Shown: positions 1 to 9,429, counted from the stretch's first letter. The stretch: DNA of 64,000 nt from Nitrosovibrio sp. Nv17 (GCF_900119085.1 NZ_FPIQ01000004.1:1-64000), one strand, 5' to 3'. Made by a program: numbers and translations. The notes: a model not told the origin generated them from the sequence alone.

Positions 1-279
<279 letters not shown>

Positions 280-291
280 GCTTCACACATG

Positions 292-340
292 ACACCGATC
301 CGCCCCCGTCGACAGACGGCAAGGGGGATCGGTGTTTTTT
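292..340 (+). terminator. Rho-independent terminator after pmoB/amoB
   Basis: A GC-rich stem pairs ACACCGATC...CCCC with GGGGATCGGTGT, with a small C/G bulge and a loop of about 13 bases, and is followed by a run of six T. It begins 13 bases after the PmoB/AmoB stop. It should end or attenuate the structural operon ahead of amoE, so the accessory copper genes need read-through or their own promoter. Confidence 0.85.
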
Positions 341-485
341 ATGCGCCCGCACGCGCGCCAGCGCCCGGGCCCGGATAACCGCAACCTGCGCGCCTCCTGG
401 CGGCGCTGCCGCCGCAGGCCCAGGAACGACCCCGGCGAGCGGCCGGCGGATACGAATCGAACGGAAGTGGCCGAGGGGGCGGGAC

Positions 486-1106
486 GTGTACCATGCACCA
501 TCACAATCCGGACGGGCTTGCCCGTCCATCGTCAGACAACTGAAACAGGCGGGTGCTGCAGCCCTCGTCCTGATGGCGCTGCTGCACACAGGCACGGCGG
601 CAGGGCACGGCAACGTCTCCCTGGAAGAAGACCCGTGCGTGCGCCGCATCGGCGAGAGCATGGTGCACCTGAGCGCCTACCAGCCGCAGTTCGAACCCAC
701 CGCCCAGTACTGTACCGAAATCCCCGCGGTGGGCGACACCTACCTGGTGGTGGACCTGATCGATCCTGCCCTGCGCGACATGCCCATCAGCGTGCGCGTG
801 ACGCGCGGCACCGGCGAGGCCGAGGACGAGACCCTCAAATACCTCGCGGCGAGCTACCACCCGGATGGCGTCATCTCCACCGAGACCGGGCTGGATCAGG
901 GCCTGTACACCGTCCTCATCACCGCCGAGGGCCAGCCGCCGCTGCGCTTCCAGTATCCCTTGCGGGTACAGATGGTCAACTACGCGCAACTGTTCCGCTC
1001 CGCCGTGGGTCCGCTGATCATCCTGCTGATCCTGACGCTTCTGGGTTACAAGCTCATGAAATCCAAGCGTGTGCAGCAATGGCGGGAAACCCGCAAGCGG
1101 CCCTGA
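486..1106 (+). CDS. amoE: AmoE-like periplasmic membrane-anchored protein (PmoD/AmoD superfamily)
   Basis: The product has a signal-like hydrophobic segment (about residues 22-39), a periplasmic domain and one C-terminal membrane helix (about 170-190) followed by a basic tail. After the signal lies C51-x9-H61-x3-YQP-x8-C76-x2-IP, the same spacing as in the next gene, so the two are paralogues. PmoD/AmoD-type proteins are linked to copper handling for the monooxygenase, and a Cys/Met/His copper site is the known theme of the family. The start is uncertain: the frame is open far upstream, but no ATG precedes the signal. GTG at 486, with GAGG-like bases before it, is the best choice and gives 206 residues. 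The ATG at 493 is out of frame. Confidence 0.72.
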   Translation: MYHAPSQSGRACPSIVRQLKQAGAAALVLMALLHTGTAAGHGNVSLEEDPCVRRIGESMVHLSAYQPQFEPTAQYCTEIPAVGDTYLVVDLIDPALRDMPISVRVTRGTGEAEDETLKYLAASYHPDGVISTETGLDQGLYTVLITAEGQPPLRFQYPLRVQMVNYAQLFRSAVGPLIILLILTLLGYKLMKSKRVQQWRETRKRP

Positions 1107-1186
1107 CAGGGGCTGCATTTGCCCGCCGAAGGCGGTAAGATCCGGCGCAGGCCCGACAACAACTCTTTTTTATAGGTGGATCCGAC

Positions 1187-1765
1187 ATGTTTCTACGCAC
1201 ACTCAAACCTGCCCTGCTCGGCCTGATCCTGGCCGCGGGCCTGCCGCACACCAGCGCCGTCCACGCCCACGGCGGCCTCTCGCTGGCCGACGACATCTGC
1301 AAGCTCACCATCGGCCCCTACACCATGCACTTCACCGGCTACCAGCCCGAGGCCACCCAGGAGAAGGAATTCTGCGAAGACATTCCCGGCACCGGGCGCA
1401 CCGTCGTGGCGCTGGACTACATCGAAGAAGCCCTGCGTCCCCTGCCCACCGAAGTACGCATCATCCGCGACACCGGTGCGGCCGAAGGCGGCGAAGGCAA
1501 CCTGGACGACATCACCATCCTGCACATACCCGCCAAGGTCTACCCCAACGGCTCCATCAACTTCGAATACGACTTTGCCCAGCCGGGCAAATTCGTGGGG
1601 CTCGTGACCGTGCGCGACCAGGCGGAGCACATCTCGCGCTTTCCCTTCTCGGTGGGCGAGCCCAAGGGCACCTCCCCGTTCCTGATCGGCGGCATCGTCG
1701 CCGCCGTGGGTGCCGCCGCATTCTTCTTCCTGCGCGGGCGCTCCGGCGGCGGGGCCGCGGCCTGA
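1187..1765 (+). CDS. amoD: AmoD/PmoD-like periplasmic copper-site protein
   Basis: A 192-residue protein with a signal peptide (cleavage near the VHA-HGG sequence, residues 25-30), a periplasmic domain carrying C38-x9-H48-x3-YQP-x8-C63 with M47 next to the His, and a C-terminal membrane helix (about 163-183) ending in a Gly/Ala-rich tail. It is a paralogue of the preceding gene and sits between it and copC, the order described for amoCAB-amoE-amoD-copC-copD clusters. PmoD-type proteins bind copper through conserved Cys and Met ligands, and a role in copper delivery to, or assembly of, the monooxygenase is inferred. ATG 1187 follows a ribosome site (AGGTGG) at a good distance. Confidence 0.8.
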   Translation: MFLRTLKPALLGLILAAGLPHTSAVHAHGGLSLADDICKLTIGPYTMHFTGYQPEATQEKEFCEDIPGTGRTVVALDYIEEALRPLPTEVRIIRDTGAAEGGEGNLDDITILHIPAKVYPNGSINFEYDFAQPGKFVGLVTVRDQAEHISRFPFSVGEPKGTSPFLIGGIVAAVGAAAFFFLRGRSGGGAAA

Positions 1766-1878
1766 GCAAGGCGGAGCTGGCGCCGCGGACGAACCATATA
1801 CCGGCAATACGGTCATACCCAATACAATCGCCGCTTTCATGAAGACCGGGAGACGGCTACAAAACGAGGGTCAACACC

Positions 1879-2289
1879 ATGGAATCACGCACGACACCCC
1901 TGCAGCGTGCCGCCCGAGGCTGTGCGCTGCTCCTGATCGCCACACTCGGACTGCACAGCGCGCCGGTGCTCGCGCACGCCATGCTGGTCAAGGCGGAGCC
2001 GCCGCGGCGCGCGGTGCTCAAGAAGCCCCCGACCCAGGTACGCCTGTGGTTCAACGAGGAAGTCGAAAAGGACTACCCCTTGCTGAGCATCTACCAGGCC
2101 GACAAGACCCCCATCGTGGACAGGATCAAGCCGGAAGTGTCGGCCGACGATCCGCGCTCCATCGTCCACCCCCTGCCGGAGCTGGCGCCTGGCAAATACA
2201 CCGTGGAGTACAAGGTTCTCTCGGTGGACGGCCACACCGTCAAATCCTCCTATGACTTCACGATAAAGAGCCAAGACCCGTCGCAATGA
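1879..2289 (+). CDS. copC: CopC periplasmic copper-binding protein
   Basis: A 136-residue protein with a clear Sec signal ending at VLA-HAM, so the mature protein would begin with His, as CopC needs for its amino-terminal Cu(II) site. The C-terminal half has the DGH motif (VDGHTV) that supplies the other Cu(II) ligands, in the usual beta-barrel CopC fold. There is no Met-rich Cu(I) loop, so it looks like a Cu(II)-only CopC. It overlaps copD by four bases (ATGA), which implies translational coupling and joint action in copper import or resistance for the monooxygenase. Confidence 0.88.
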   Translation: MESRTTPLQRAARGCALLLIATLGLHSAPVLAHAMLVKAEPPRRAVLKKPPTQVRLWFNEEVEKDYPLLSIYQADKTPIVDRIKPEVSADDPRSIVHPLPELAPGKYTVEYKVLSVDGHTVKSSYDFTIKSQDPSQ

Positions 2290-4475
2290 TCGAGGTCGTT
2301 GCGACGCTGTTTCGCTGGCTGCAGCTCGCGTCCAACATGATACTGGTGGGCGGCTGCGTCTTCATGGCGATCGCCGGCGCCTGGCGCTCCCCCTGGGTGG
2401 GACGGCTCGAACGCCTGCTGCCATGGCTGGCGCTCATGCTCCTGGTGGGACTGGTGGGCATCCTCGCCACCACCACTGCCCAGGCCACGGGCGAGGACGC
2501 CAGCCTGTGGAACCTGCAGGCCTGGCTCGCCCTCATCCAGAACACCCGCATGGGCCACATCTGGGCGGGACGGGCCGCCAGCGCGATCCTGGTGCTTGCC
2601 ATCGTCCTCTACATCCGCCACAGCGCCTCGCGGGCGCGCTGGCACTACCTGGCCTGCACCGCGGCCGCCTGCCTGACCCTGATCGTGGGCTCGCTCGCGA
2701 GCCACTCCGCCGCCGAAGAACTGTCGGTGCTCTCGGTGCTGCCCTACGCCCTGCACATCATCCTCGCGAGCGTCTGGTTCGGCGCCCTGCCCGCCTTCCT
2801 CCTGGTCTGCTTCACCTGCACCGGTGCGCTTGCGCCCGGGGAGGCGGGCGCAAGCGCCCTCCCGGCCCGGCCCGGCCCTGGCGCGTCGGGGGGCGGCGCG
2901 GCCGCGCACGCCCATCCGGGCCCCGACCTCGATCTTGACGCCGGAGACGGCGCCGTCGCGCGCCTGCATCCCGTCCTGCGCACCCGCGAAGAACTGATCC
3001 AGGCCGGCGCCCGGGCGCTGCAGCGCTTCTCGGTGCTGGCGCTGCCGGTGATGCTGGCGGTGATCGCCACCGGCATCCTCATCACCGACCGCATGGTCGA
3101 CAGCGCCTACGCCGCCATGGTTTCCACCTGGTACGGCTGGCTGCTCAACGCCAAGCTTCTGCTGCTGGCCCTCGTCCTCGTGATCGCCGCGCGGGCGCGC
3201 GCCACCTGGCTGCCGCTGTTCTCCCAGGCCGTGCCCGGGGCCGCTGCCGGCATCCTCGAGAAAGCGCTTGCGGCGGGGCGCCACATGCGCCGCTGGGTAG
3301 GCCTCGAACTCATCCTCGCCCTCTTCATCGTCCTGCTGGCCACCATCGTCTCCAACACCGTTCCGGCCAAGCACGCCATCATCCAGGACTGGCCCTACGG
3401 CTTCCGCTTCTCCCTGGCGGCCACCTGGGGCGAGACCAGCGTCATGATACGCGTCTGGAGCGGCGTGACCCTGCTCCTCCTCGCCTTCGGCGCGCTCGCC
3501 TACGGGCGCAGGCACGGCTGGGAACGCAAGCGCAGGCTGGGCATTCCGGCGCTGCTGGCTGCGAGCGCCCTGGCGCTGGCACTGCCGCCGCTGGCGGTAC
3601 CCGCCTATCCCGAGACCTACCGCAAGACCCCGGTTCCGTTCGACACCATCTCGATTGCCAACGGGGCCGTCCTGTTCGGCGAGAACTGCACCGCCTGCCA
3701 CGGCCCGCAGGGCAAGGGCAACGGCGTACTCGCCAAATCCTTCAACCCCCCGCCCGTGGACCTGCTCACCGAACCGCACACCGCGCGGCACACCGCGGGC
3801 GACTTCCTGCACTGGCTCACCTACGGCATTCCCAACACCGGCATGCCGCCGTTTGACAACCTCACCGAAGAAGACCGGTGGGACGTGGTCAACTTCCTGC
3901 ACGCCATGTCGCGCGGCTACCAGGCGCGCCTGATGAGTCCGCGGGTCGTACCCGAACAGCCCCAGCCGAACCTGGGCCCGCCCAACTTCTCCTACAGCGC
4001 GCATGACGGCACGAGCGGCACCCTGAAGGACTTTCGTGGGCGCAAGAACCTGCTGCTGGTCTTCTTCTCCTGGCCGCAGTCGCGCGAGCGGCTGGTGCAG
4101 TTGCGGGCGCTGGCGGCCCGTGTCGAGTCGGCCGACACGGTGCTGCTGGCGATCCCCGAGGACGACCCGGATGCCGGGGAGATCGCCCAGATCCTGAATG
4201 AGGCGACCTTCCCGGTGGTGACGCAGGGGGTGGGCGACATCGTGCCGAGCTACGCCCTGTTCCGGCGCACGCTGAACAAGCCCGACCTGCTGGGAGAGGG
4301 GACGCTGCCTGCGCACATGGAGTTCCTGGTGGATCGGTTCGGCTACCTGCGGGCGCGCTGGATCCCGGATGCGGACGGCCCCGGATGGGAGAACACCAGC
4401 ATGCTGATGCAGCAGATCGAACAACTCAACCAGGAACCCGAAATCCTCCCACCTCCAGGCGACCACGTGCATTGA
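2286..4475 (+). CDS. copD: CopD-family membrane protein fused to cytochrome c and thioredoxin-like domains
   Basis: A 729-residue protein, far longer than a plain CopD (about 300). Residues 1-420 hold the CopD-type multi-helix membrane domain, interrupted at about 180-240 by a Gly/Ala/Pro/His/Asp-rich low-complexity insert. A class I cytochrome c domain follows, with C468-x2-C471-H472 for haem and M520 (GMPPF) as likely axial ligand. The last 170 residues resemble a redoxin/SCO-like fold but lack a CxxC pair. CopD moves copper across the inner membrane; the haem domain suggests coupling to electron transfer, which is inference. It overlaps copC by four bases. Confidence 0.82.
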   Translation: MIEVVATLFRWLQLASNMILVGGCVFMAIAGAWRSPWVGRLERLLPWLALMLLVGLVGILATTTAQATGEDASLWNLQAWLALIQNTRMGHIWAGRAASAILVLAIVLYIRHSASRARWHYLACTAAACLTLIVGSLASHSAAEELSVLSVLPYALHIILASVWFGALPAFLLVCFTCTGALAPGEAGASALPARPGPGASGGGAAAHAHPGPDLDLDAGDGAVARLHPVLRTREELIQAGARALQRFSVLALPVMLAVIATGILITDRMVDSAYAAMVSTWYGWLLNAKLLLLALVLVIAARARATWLPLFSQAVPGAAAGILEKALAAGRHMRRWVGLELILALFIVLLATIVSNTVPAKHAIIQDWPYGFRFSLAATWGETSVMIRVWSGVTLLLLAFGALAYGRRHGWERKRRLGIPALLAASALALALPPLAVPAYPETYRKTPVPFDTISIANGAVLFGENCTACHGPQGKGNGVLAKSFNPPPVDLLTEPHTARHTAGDFLHWLTYGIPNTGMPPFDNLTEEDRWDVVNFLHAMSRGYQARLMSPRVVPEQPQPNLGPPNFSYSAHDGTSGTLKDFRGRKNLLLVFFSWPQSRERLVQLRALAARVESADTVLLAIPEDDPDAGEIAQILNEATFPVVTQGVGDIVPSYALFRRTLNKPDLLGEGTLPAHMEFLVDRFGYLRARWIPDADGPGWENTSMLMQQIEQLNQEPEILPPPGDHVH

Positions 4476-4593
4476 ATGCACTCTCGCGGACGGTGCTGCC
4501 ATTGCCAGCATTTCCGGATTGGAGGATAATATGCGGCCTCCCGTGGCATGAGGCGAACCAGGCCGTGCCGGGCATCGACCAAGGACAGAAACC

Positions 4594-4818
4594 ATGAAAG
4601 CAGCGATACATCCCGAGTATCAGGAGATCACCGTGACGTGCAGCTGCGGCAACACGTTCCAGACGCGCTCCACCATGAACAAGCCTCTGCATATAGAAGT
4701 CTGCTCGGTTTGCCATCCGTTCTATACCGGCAAGCAGAAGATCGTCGATACCGCCGGGCGGGTGGAGAAGTTCCGTCAGAAATACGGCAAGAAGGCAGAC
4801 GGCCAGACAGCGGTCTGA
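4594..4818 (+). CDS. rpmE: 50S ribosomal protein L31 (zinc-binding type)
   Basis: A 74-residue bL31. It keeps the zinc-ribbon cysteines C16, C18, C37 and C40 (C+ paralogue), so it is the zinc-replete form rather than a YkgM-type zinc-free form. It starts with MKAAIHPEY, typical of the family. It is monocistronic: 118 bases separate it from copD and a strong terminator follows. Confidence 0.96.
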   Translation: MKAAIHPEYQEITVTCSCGNTFQTRSTMNKPLHIEVCSVCHPFYTGKQKIVDTAGRVEKFRQKYGKKADGQTAV

Positions 4819-4885
4819 TAGCGCTTCCCGACTCTCCGCGCGCTTCCATCTGAGCAGGTGCGCGGTTTCCCCAACCCTTGCTTCG

Positions 4886-4910
4886 GGCTGCCCGTTCGGG
4901 CGGCCTTTTT
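4886..4910 (+). terminator. Rho-independent terminator after rpmE
   Basis: GGCTGCCCG pairs with CGGGCGGCC (one G-U pair, very short loop) and runs straight into five T. It lies 68 bases after the rpmE stop. Confidence 0.85.
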
Positions 4911-5119
4911 ATTGCGTGTCGATCGCGGGCATGACCCGATTTTCGTGCCGGGCGGCCTCGGAAGGCCGCGGCGGAATCGATGCATGGAAGGCGTTACGAA
5001 CTCGTCCGGCAGACGAATGTCTCAAACAGGGAGTCAGGGTCGAGCGGGTGTCGACGCACAGGCGGCAGGTCTGGCGGATGCAAGCGGGATGAGACAGGCG
5101 ACATGAATATCGGCGGCAC

Positions 5120-6640
5120 ATGTCCGGGCAGAAGCGGCCGGATCGACCGGGTGCGGATATGGCGTTACCGGCATCCGGGCTGAACCTCCTTCTGGGCACC
5201 GTCCTGTTGCTGACCGGATGCGCGATCAATCCGGTGACCGGTGGCCGCGATTTCACCCTCATGTCCGAAGCCGAGGAGATCGACAAGGGGCGCCAGGCGG
5301 CTTCCGATATACTCAAGGAGTACGGGCGCTACGATTTGCCGCCTCTGCAGGCATACGTCGATGCAGTCGGGCAGAGGCTGGCCCGCGAAAGCCACCGGCC
5401 GCAGCTCGACTACCACTTTACGGTCGTCGACAGTCCCCAGGTCAATGCTTTCGCGTTGCCGGGCGGCCATGTGTACGTTACGCGCGGCATGCTGGCGTAT
5501 CTCAATTCCGAGGCCGAGCTTGCCGCCGTGCTGGGGCATGAGATCGGCCACGTGACGGCCCGTCATGGCGTGCGGCAGTACAGCGCAGCAGTCGCCACCC
5601 AGGCGGTGGCCACCGTCGGCAGCCTGGCGGCGAGCATCCTGATGCCGCAGGCGGGCGGCCAGCTGGCACAGGGGTTGCAGAGCTTCCTGGGATTGACCGG
5701 GAACGCGCTGCTTTCCGGCTATGGACGCGGTCACGAACTGGAGGCGGATCGCCTGGGAGCCGAATATCTCGCGCGCACCGGCTACGATCCGCAGGCCATG
5801 ATTCAGGTCATCGGGGTACTCAAGAACCAGGAGTTGTTCGACGTCGAGATCGCGCGCCAGGAGGGTCGCGAGCCGCGCCGCTACCACGGCATCTTCGCCA
5901 CGCACCCCGATAACGACACACGCCTGCAGGAAGTGGTCGGCGAGGCGGGCCGCCCTGTCCGCCCGTCCGGTCGCGCAGACGGCCGGCGCACCGAATTTCT
6001 ACAGCAAATCGAGGGTATCGTGTTCGGGGACAGCGTCGCCCACGGGGTCGTGCGCGGCAATACGTTTCGGCATCGAGAGATGGGATTCGCAGTATCGTTC
6101 CCACCGGGATGGCGCGTGCGCAACCGGCCAGACGAGGTAGCGGCGCTCAGTCCGGAAGGCGACGCGCTGGTGGCCCTGCGCCTCTTCGGTGAGCCTCGCG
6201 GTTCGCCGGCGGATCTCATCCGTGCGCGCCTGCGTCTCGCGCCATCGGATCGGGTGGTGTCGATGACCCGCAACGGTCTTCCCATGGCACTCGTCACCGC
6301 TTCCGTGCAGAACCGGGAGCCGTACATGGTGGCTGTGATCTATCACGACGACCAGGCGTTCCTCCTTGCGGGAAAGGGCGCTTCCCCCGCCGCGTACGAC
6401 CGCCATCGCGATGCGCTCGCCGACTCGATCGGCAGCTTTCGTACACTCGCCGATGCGGAACGGGCCGCCATCAGGCCGCTGACCATCAAGATCATCACTG
6501 CCGCAGGCGGGGTGCGCTATGCGGATCTGGCACGGGACTCGCCGCTGGGGGCGAGCGCCGAGAATCACCTGCGCCTTCTCAACGGCCATTATCCCGACGG
6601 TGAGCCGATGATCGGTCAGCGCCTCAAGATCGTCGAGTAG
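5120..6640 (+). CDS. M48 family metallopeptidase lipoprotein with C-terminal LysM-like end
   Basis: A 506-residue predicted lipoprotein (lipobox LLTGC). The M48 zinc site is present as H140-E-I-G-H144, with the third ligand in the E206-x3-D210 motif. This is the BepA/LoiP type of periplasmic protease that degrades misassembled outer-membrane proteins. Roughly residues 310-440 form a separate region, and the last 50 residues end like a LysM-type module (MIGQRLKIV). ATG 5120 gives a basic N-region before the hydrophobic stretch; ATG 5159 is an alternative, and neither has a strong ribosome site. It is a single gene with no operon partner. Confidence 0.85.
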   Translation: MSGQKRPDRPGADMALPASGLNLLLGTVLLLTGCAINPVTGGRDFTLMSEAEEIDKGRQAASDILKEYGRYDLPPLQAYVDAVGQRLARESHRPQLDYHFTVVDSPQVNAFALPGGHVYVTRGMLAYLNSEAELAAVLGHEIGHVTARHGVRQYSAAVATQAVATVGSLAASILMPQAGGQLAQGLQSFLGLTGNALLSGYGRGHELEADRLGAEYLARTGYDPQAMIQVIGVLKNQELFDVEIARQEGREPRRYHGIFATHPDNDTRLQEVVGEAGRPVRPSGRADGRRTEFLQQIEGIVFGDSVAHGVVRGNTFRHREMGFAVSFPPGWRVRNRPDEVAALSPEGDALVALRLFGEPRGSPADLIRARLRLAPSDRVVSMTRNGLPMALVTASVQNREPYMVAVIYHDDQAFLLAGKGASPAAYDRHRDALADSIGSFRTLADAERAAIRPLTIKIITAAGGVRYADLARDSPLGASAENHLRLLNGHYPDGEPMIGQRLKIVE

Positions 6641-6662
6641 ACGCACCGTACCGTCTTCTCCG

Positions 6663-7340
6663 TCACATGTTCTGCGCGAGCAGGGGATGGTCGGTGATCA
6701 CGCCGTCCACCCCGAGTTCCCGGCAGTGGTCGTGTTCGTCCTTGGTCACCGGGCCATAGACGAAGTTGCGGAACCCCTCCATCATGGCCTTTTCCAGCAG
6801 GCTGCCGTCGATGACCTCGTAATCCCATACAACGTGGTTGATCCTGGGATTGCTGTTGCCGCCCAGATAGGCCAGCAGGGAATCCGGTGTGCGCGGCCGG
6901 TGTGCAACCAATACCCCGAAATTCACCTTCAGGGATGCGGCGCAGAGGGCCACCACGTCGTGGCGGAACGAGGTCACCAGGATACGGTGGCCCGCTTCAT
7001 GCCGTCGGATGACCTCCATCACGGTGAAGAGAGCCTGTATCGTCTTGATTTCGATGTTCCACAGGATCCCGGGAAACCCCTCGAGCGCCTCATCCAGAGT
7101 CGGCACCTCGTGCCCGACGGCATGCTCGATGTCCCGGCGGACGAGGCCGGCGACGGGACCGGCGGGCGTGATGCGGTCGTGGACGAGCACCGGCAGGCCA
7201 TCCAGGCTGATGCGCACATCGGTCTCGACGCCGTTCGCGCCCAAGGCCACCGCAGCTTCGAAAGCGGCGAGCGTGTTTTCGGGAACCGCAGCGTGGGCGC
7301 CGCGATGGGCGATCACCAGCATGCCGGTCCGTCCGGGCAA
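6663..7340 (-). CDS. Glycerophosphodiester phosphodiesterase (GDPD family)
   Basis: A 225-residue cytosolic protein (no signal) hydrolysing glycerophosphodiesters to glycerol-3-phosphate and an alcohol. The GDPD signature is intact: AHRG at 11-14, PENT at 20-23, the metal-binding E-T-D and the VHD after it, with ITDHP near the C-terminus. It resembles cytosolic UgpQ. The alternative start Met7 at 7322 would begin MLVIAHRG. It is divergent from ppa across a 284-base gap. Confidence 0.9.
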   Translation of the reverse strand: MPGRTGMLVIAHRGAHAAVPENTLAAFEAAVALGANGVETDVRISLDGLPVLVHDRITPAGPVAGLVRRDIEHAVGHEVPTLDEALEGFPGILWNIEIKTIQALFTVMEVIRRHEAGHRILVTSFRHDVVALCAASLKVNFGVLVAHRPRTPDSLLAYLGGNSNPRINHVVWDYEVIDGSLLEKAMMEGFRNFVYGPVTKDEHDHCRELGVDGVITDHPLLAQNM

Positions 7341-7586
7341 GAGGTCTCGGCCATGGCTACGGCCATCCCGTATGGCCGGCGGAATGAAAACGGATTCGGG
7401 TCCGTGGATGGGCAGCGCGCCCGTCCAATCCGGATTTCAGGGGCGATGCCGGGGCGGCGGACACGGTATTCATGATGGGTATTGTAACCCTACCCGGCCT
7501 CGAATGGTCGATAGGGAAAGCAACTACCGGGATCGGCGTGCGGCGCCGGTGGCCGTGGAAGCCGGGCAATCCTCTCCGCCCGCGGT

Positions 7587-7592
7587 TATAAT
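7587..7592 (+). promoter_or_regulatory. Probable -10 element for ppa
   Basis: A perfect TATAAT stands out in GC-rich surroundings 32 bases before the ppa start. No good -35 hexamer is visible 16-18 bases upstream. Confidence 0.4.
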
Positions 7593-7624
7593 CCGAATCC
7601 TTGCCAATTTCTGCAGGAAAGCGA

Positions 7625-8173
7625 ATGAACCTGGATCGAGTCAGCTCCGGTCGCGATGTGCCCGACGACTTCAACGTCATCATCGAGATACCCATGAACG
7701 CGGATCCCATCAAGTACGAGGTCGACAAGGAGACCGGCGCAATGTTCGTCGATCGCTTCATGTCGACATCGATGCACTATCCGTGCAACTATGGCTACAT
7801 TCCGCATACGCTGTCCGAGGACGGCGACCCGGTGGACGTGCTGGTGATTTCTCCGGTTCCGCTCATCACGGGCGTGGTGGTGCGCTGCAGGCCGCTGGGC
7901 ATGCTGAAGATGGTCGATGAAGCGGGCGACGACGCCAAGGTGCTGGCCGTGCCCATCGACAAGCTGTGCAGCCTTTACCGGAAGATCAAGTCTCCGGACG
8001 ACGTGCCCGAACTGGTGCGTTCGCAGATCGCACACTTCTTTGCCCACTACAAGGATCTGGAAGCGGGGAAATGGGTCAAGGTGGACGGCTGGGTGGGTGT
8101 CAAGCAGGCCAAGGCCGAGATCATGGGCGGCGTCAAGCGTTACAATTCGGCAAAGAAAAAGCCCAGATTCTAG
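7625..8173 (+). CDS. ppa: Inorganic pyrophosphatase (family I)
   Basis: A 182-residue soluble family I enzyme that splits pyrophosphate to phosphate and so drives biosynthesis. The family signature DGDPVD is present and the length is typical (about 175-180 residues). ATG 7625 is chosen over the upstream in-frame TTG because a good ribosome site (CAGGAAAG) precedes it. It sits alone, behind its own -10 element. Confidence 0.96.
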   Translation: MNLDRVSSGRDVPDDFNVIIEIPMNADPIKYEVDKETGAMFVDRFMSTSMHYPCNYGYIPHTLSEDGDPVDVLVISPVPLITGVVVRCRPLGMLKMVDEAGDDAKVLAVPIDKLCSLYRKIKSPDDVPELVRSQIAHFFAHYKDLEAGKWVKVDGWVGVKQAKAEIMGGVKRYNSAKKKPRF

Positions 8174-8232
8174 CGAAGACGGGGTCCTGACCACACCTTG
8201 CCGTCCATAGCAGGGGCACTCACGACAGATAT

Positions 8233-8847
8233 ATGAACTGGCTTGACCCCGTGACCCTGAAGGGGGAGATCGTGACCCTTCTCCCCCTGGGGATCGACCA
8301 CATCGAACCCCTGAAGGATGCGGTGCGCGATGGGGAATACTGGAAGCTCTGGTTTGCAAGCGTGCCGTCGCCGGATCTCATGGAGCGTTACGTGGTTCAG
8401 GCCATGGAGGCCGCGGCGGGGGGAGACATCGCGTTTGCCGTCAAGCTCAATAGGAATGGCCGGATCGTCGGCACTACCCGCTTCTACGACGTCGACGCGA
8501 TGACCCGACGGGCGCTGCTGGGGTATACCTGGTACGCCCGGTCAGCCTGCAGGACGGGCGTGAACAGCGAGAGCAAGCTGCTGCTGCTGCGGCACATCTT
8601 CGAGGAGAAGGACGCGATCGCGGTGGAGTTCAGGACGCACGCCTTCAACCATGCATCCAGGGCAGCCATCGAGAGGCTGGGGGCCCGGCAGGACGGCATC
8701 CTGCGCAGCCACCGGAGGATGGCGGATGGATCGATCCGGGATACGGTCGTTTATTCCATACTGCAGCATGAGTGGCCGGCGGTCAGGAGCAACCTGTCGA
8801 GCAGGCTCGCCATGCATGCGTCGGACGCAGCTGGCCAGGGGACGTAG
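8233..8847 (+). CDS. GNAT family N-acetyltransferase (RimJ/RimL-like)
   Basis: A 204-residue protein of the branch acting like ribosomal-protein acetyltransferases. It shows the GNAT order of a substrate-facing helix region, a central strand (IVGTTRF), acetyl-CoA binding around the KLLLL helix, and the ...FNHASRAAIERLGA motif near the C-terminus. Close relatives act on small molecules or proteins, so the substrate cannot be named. It lies 59 bases after ppa on the same strand and may be co-transcribed. Confidence 0.8.
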   Translation: MNWLDPVTLKGEIVTLLPLGIDHIEPLKDAVRDGEYWKLWFASVPSPDLMERYVVQAMEAAAGGDIAFAVKLNRNGRIVGTTRFYDVDAMTRRALLGYTWYARSACRTGVNSESKLLLLRHIFEEKDAIAVEFRTHAFNHASRAAIERLGARQDGILRSHRRMADGSIRDTVVYSILQHEWPAVRSNLSSRLAMHASDAAGQGT

Positions 8848-8916
8848 CGGGTGTTCGCAGCGGAGCAGTGCCGGGTGTCCGGCGCGTCCTCCCTGCGGCC
8901 GGCCTGCCGGCGTCCC

Positions 8917-9429
8917 TTACGGAAACGCCGGAATCACGGGCTCGGTCCCCTCGATTTCCACGCTGGGCAAGTGAGCCTTGATGGCGCCTTCGATTTCCTC
9001 GACACGGCTCTTGGGGACGTCCGCCAGGACCAGGAGCTGTCCCGCCTCGATCGCCGCCTCGAACTGCCTGATCCTCGAACTGGCCGTACTGATACCGATC
9101 AGGCCGCCTGCCCATGCGCCCACGCCGGCGCCGGCCACGGTGCTCGCCAGCAGCACGCCGCCGGCGACGACCGCCGCGGCGGGTGGAATGGAGAGCGCAA
9201 CGAGCCCGGCGAGAATGCCGGCCGAGCCACCGAGGGCAAGACCTCGTTCCACTGCAGGAATGAAATCGCTCTTCTGCATCAGGCTGGCCTCGGGCAAATC
9301 CTCGAGCGGTACCCCGCGTTTCGCGATCACGTGTATGTGCCGTTCCTCGATGCGTGCCAGCAGCAGCTCATCGACGATGCGCCGGGTGGTGTCGATGTCG
9401 GGAACGAGAAAATAGATTCGTCGCATCAT
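8917..9429 (-). CDS. Small glycine-rich membrane protein, DUF1269-like
   Basis: A 170-residue protein. Residues 1-60 form a cytosolic alpha/beta region (RRIYFLVPD at the start), residues about 70-115 a Gly/Ala-rich double membrane-spanning segment, and the rest a second small alpha/beta region. The layout matches uncharacterised DUF1269 / stress-protein-like membrane proteins of Proteobacteria, and no enzymatic motif is visible. It is divergent from frmA across a 237-base gap. The start may be the first or second of two adjacent Met codons. Confidence 0.65.
   Translation of the reverse strand: MMRRIYFLVPDIDTTRRIVDELLLARIEERHIHVIAKRGVPLEDLPEASLMQKSDFIPAVERGLALGGSAGILAGLVALSIPPAAAVVAGGVLLASTVAGAGVGAWAGGLIGISTASSRIRQFEAAIEAGQLLVLADVPKSRVEEIEGAIKAHLPSVEIEGTEPVIPAFP

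Noticed and set aside
2250-4595. A 781-codon open frame on the minus strand opposite copD
   Set aside because: It is antisense to a convincing CopD-cytochrome fusion, has Arg/Gly/Gln-rich shadow composition and no family features. High GC gives long spurious frames.
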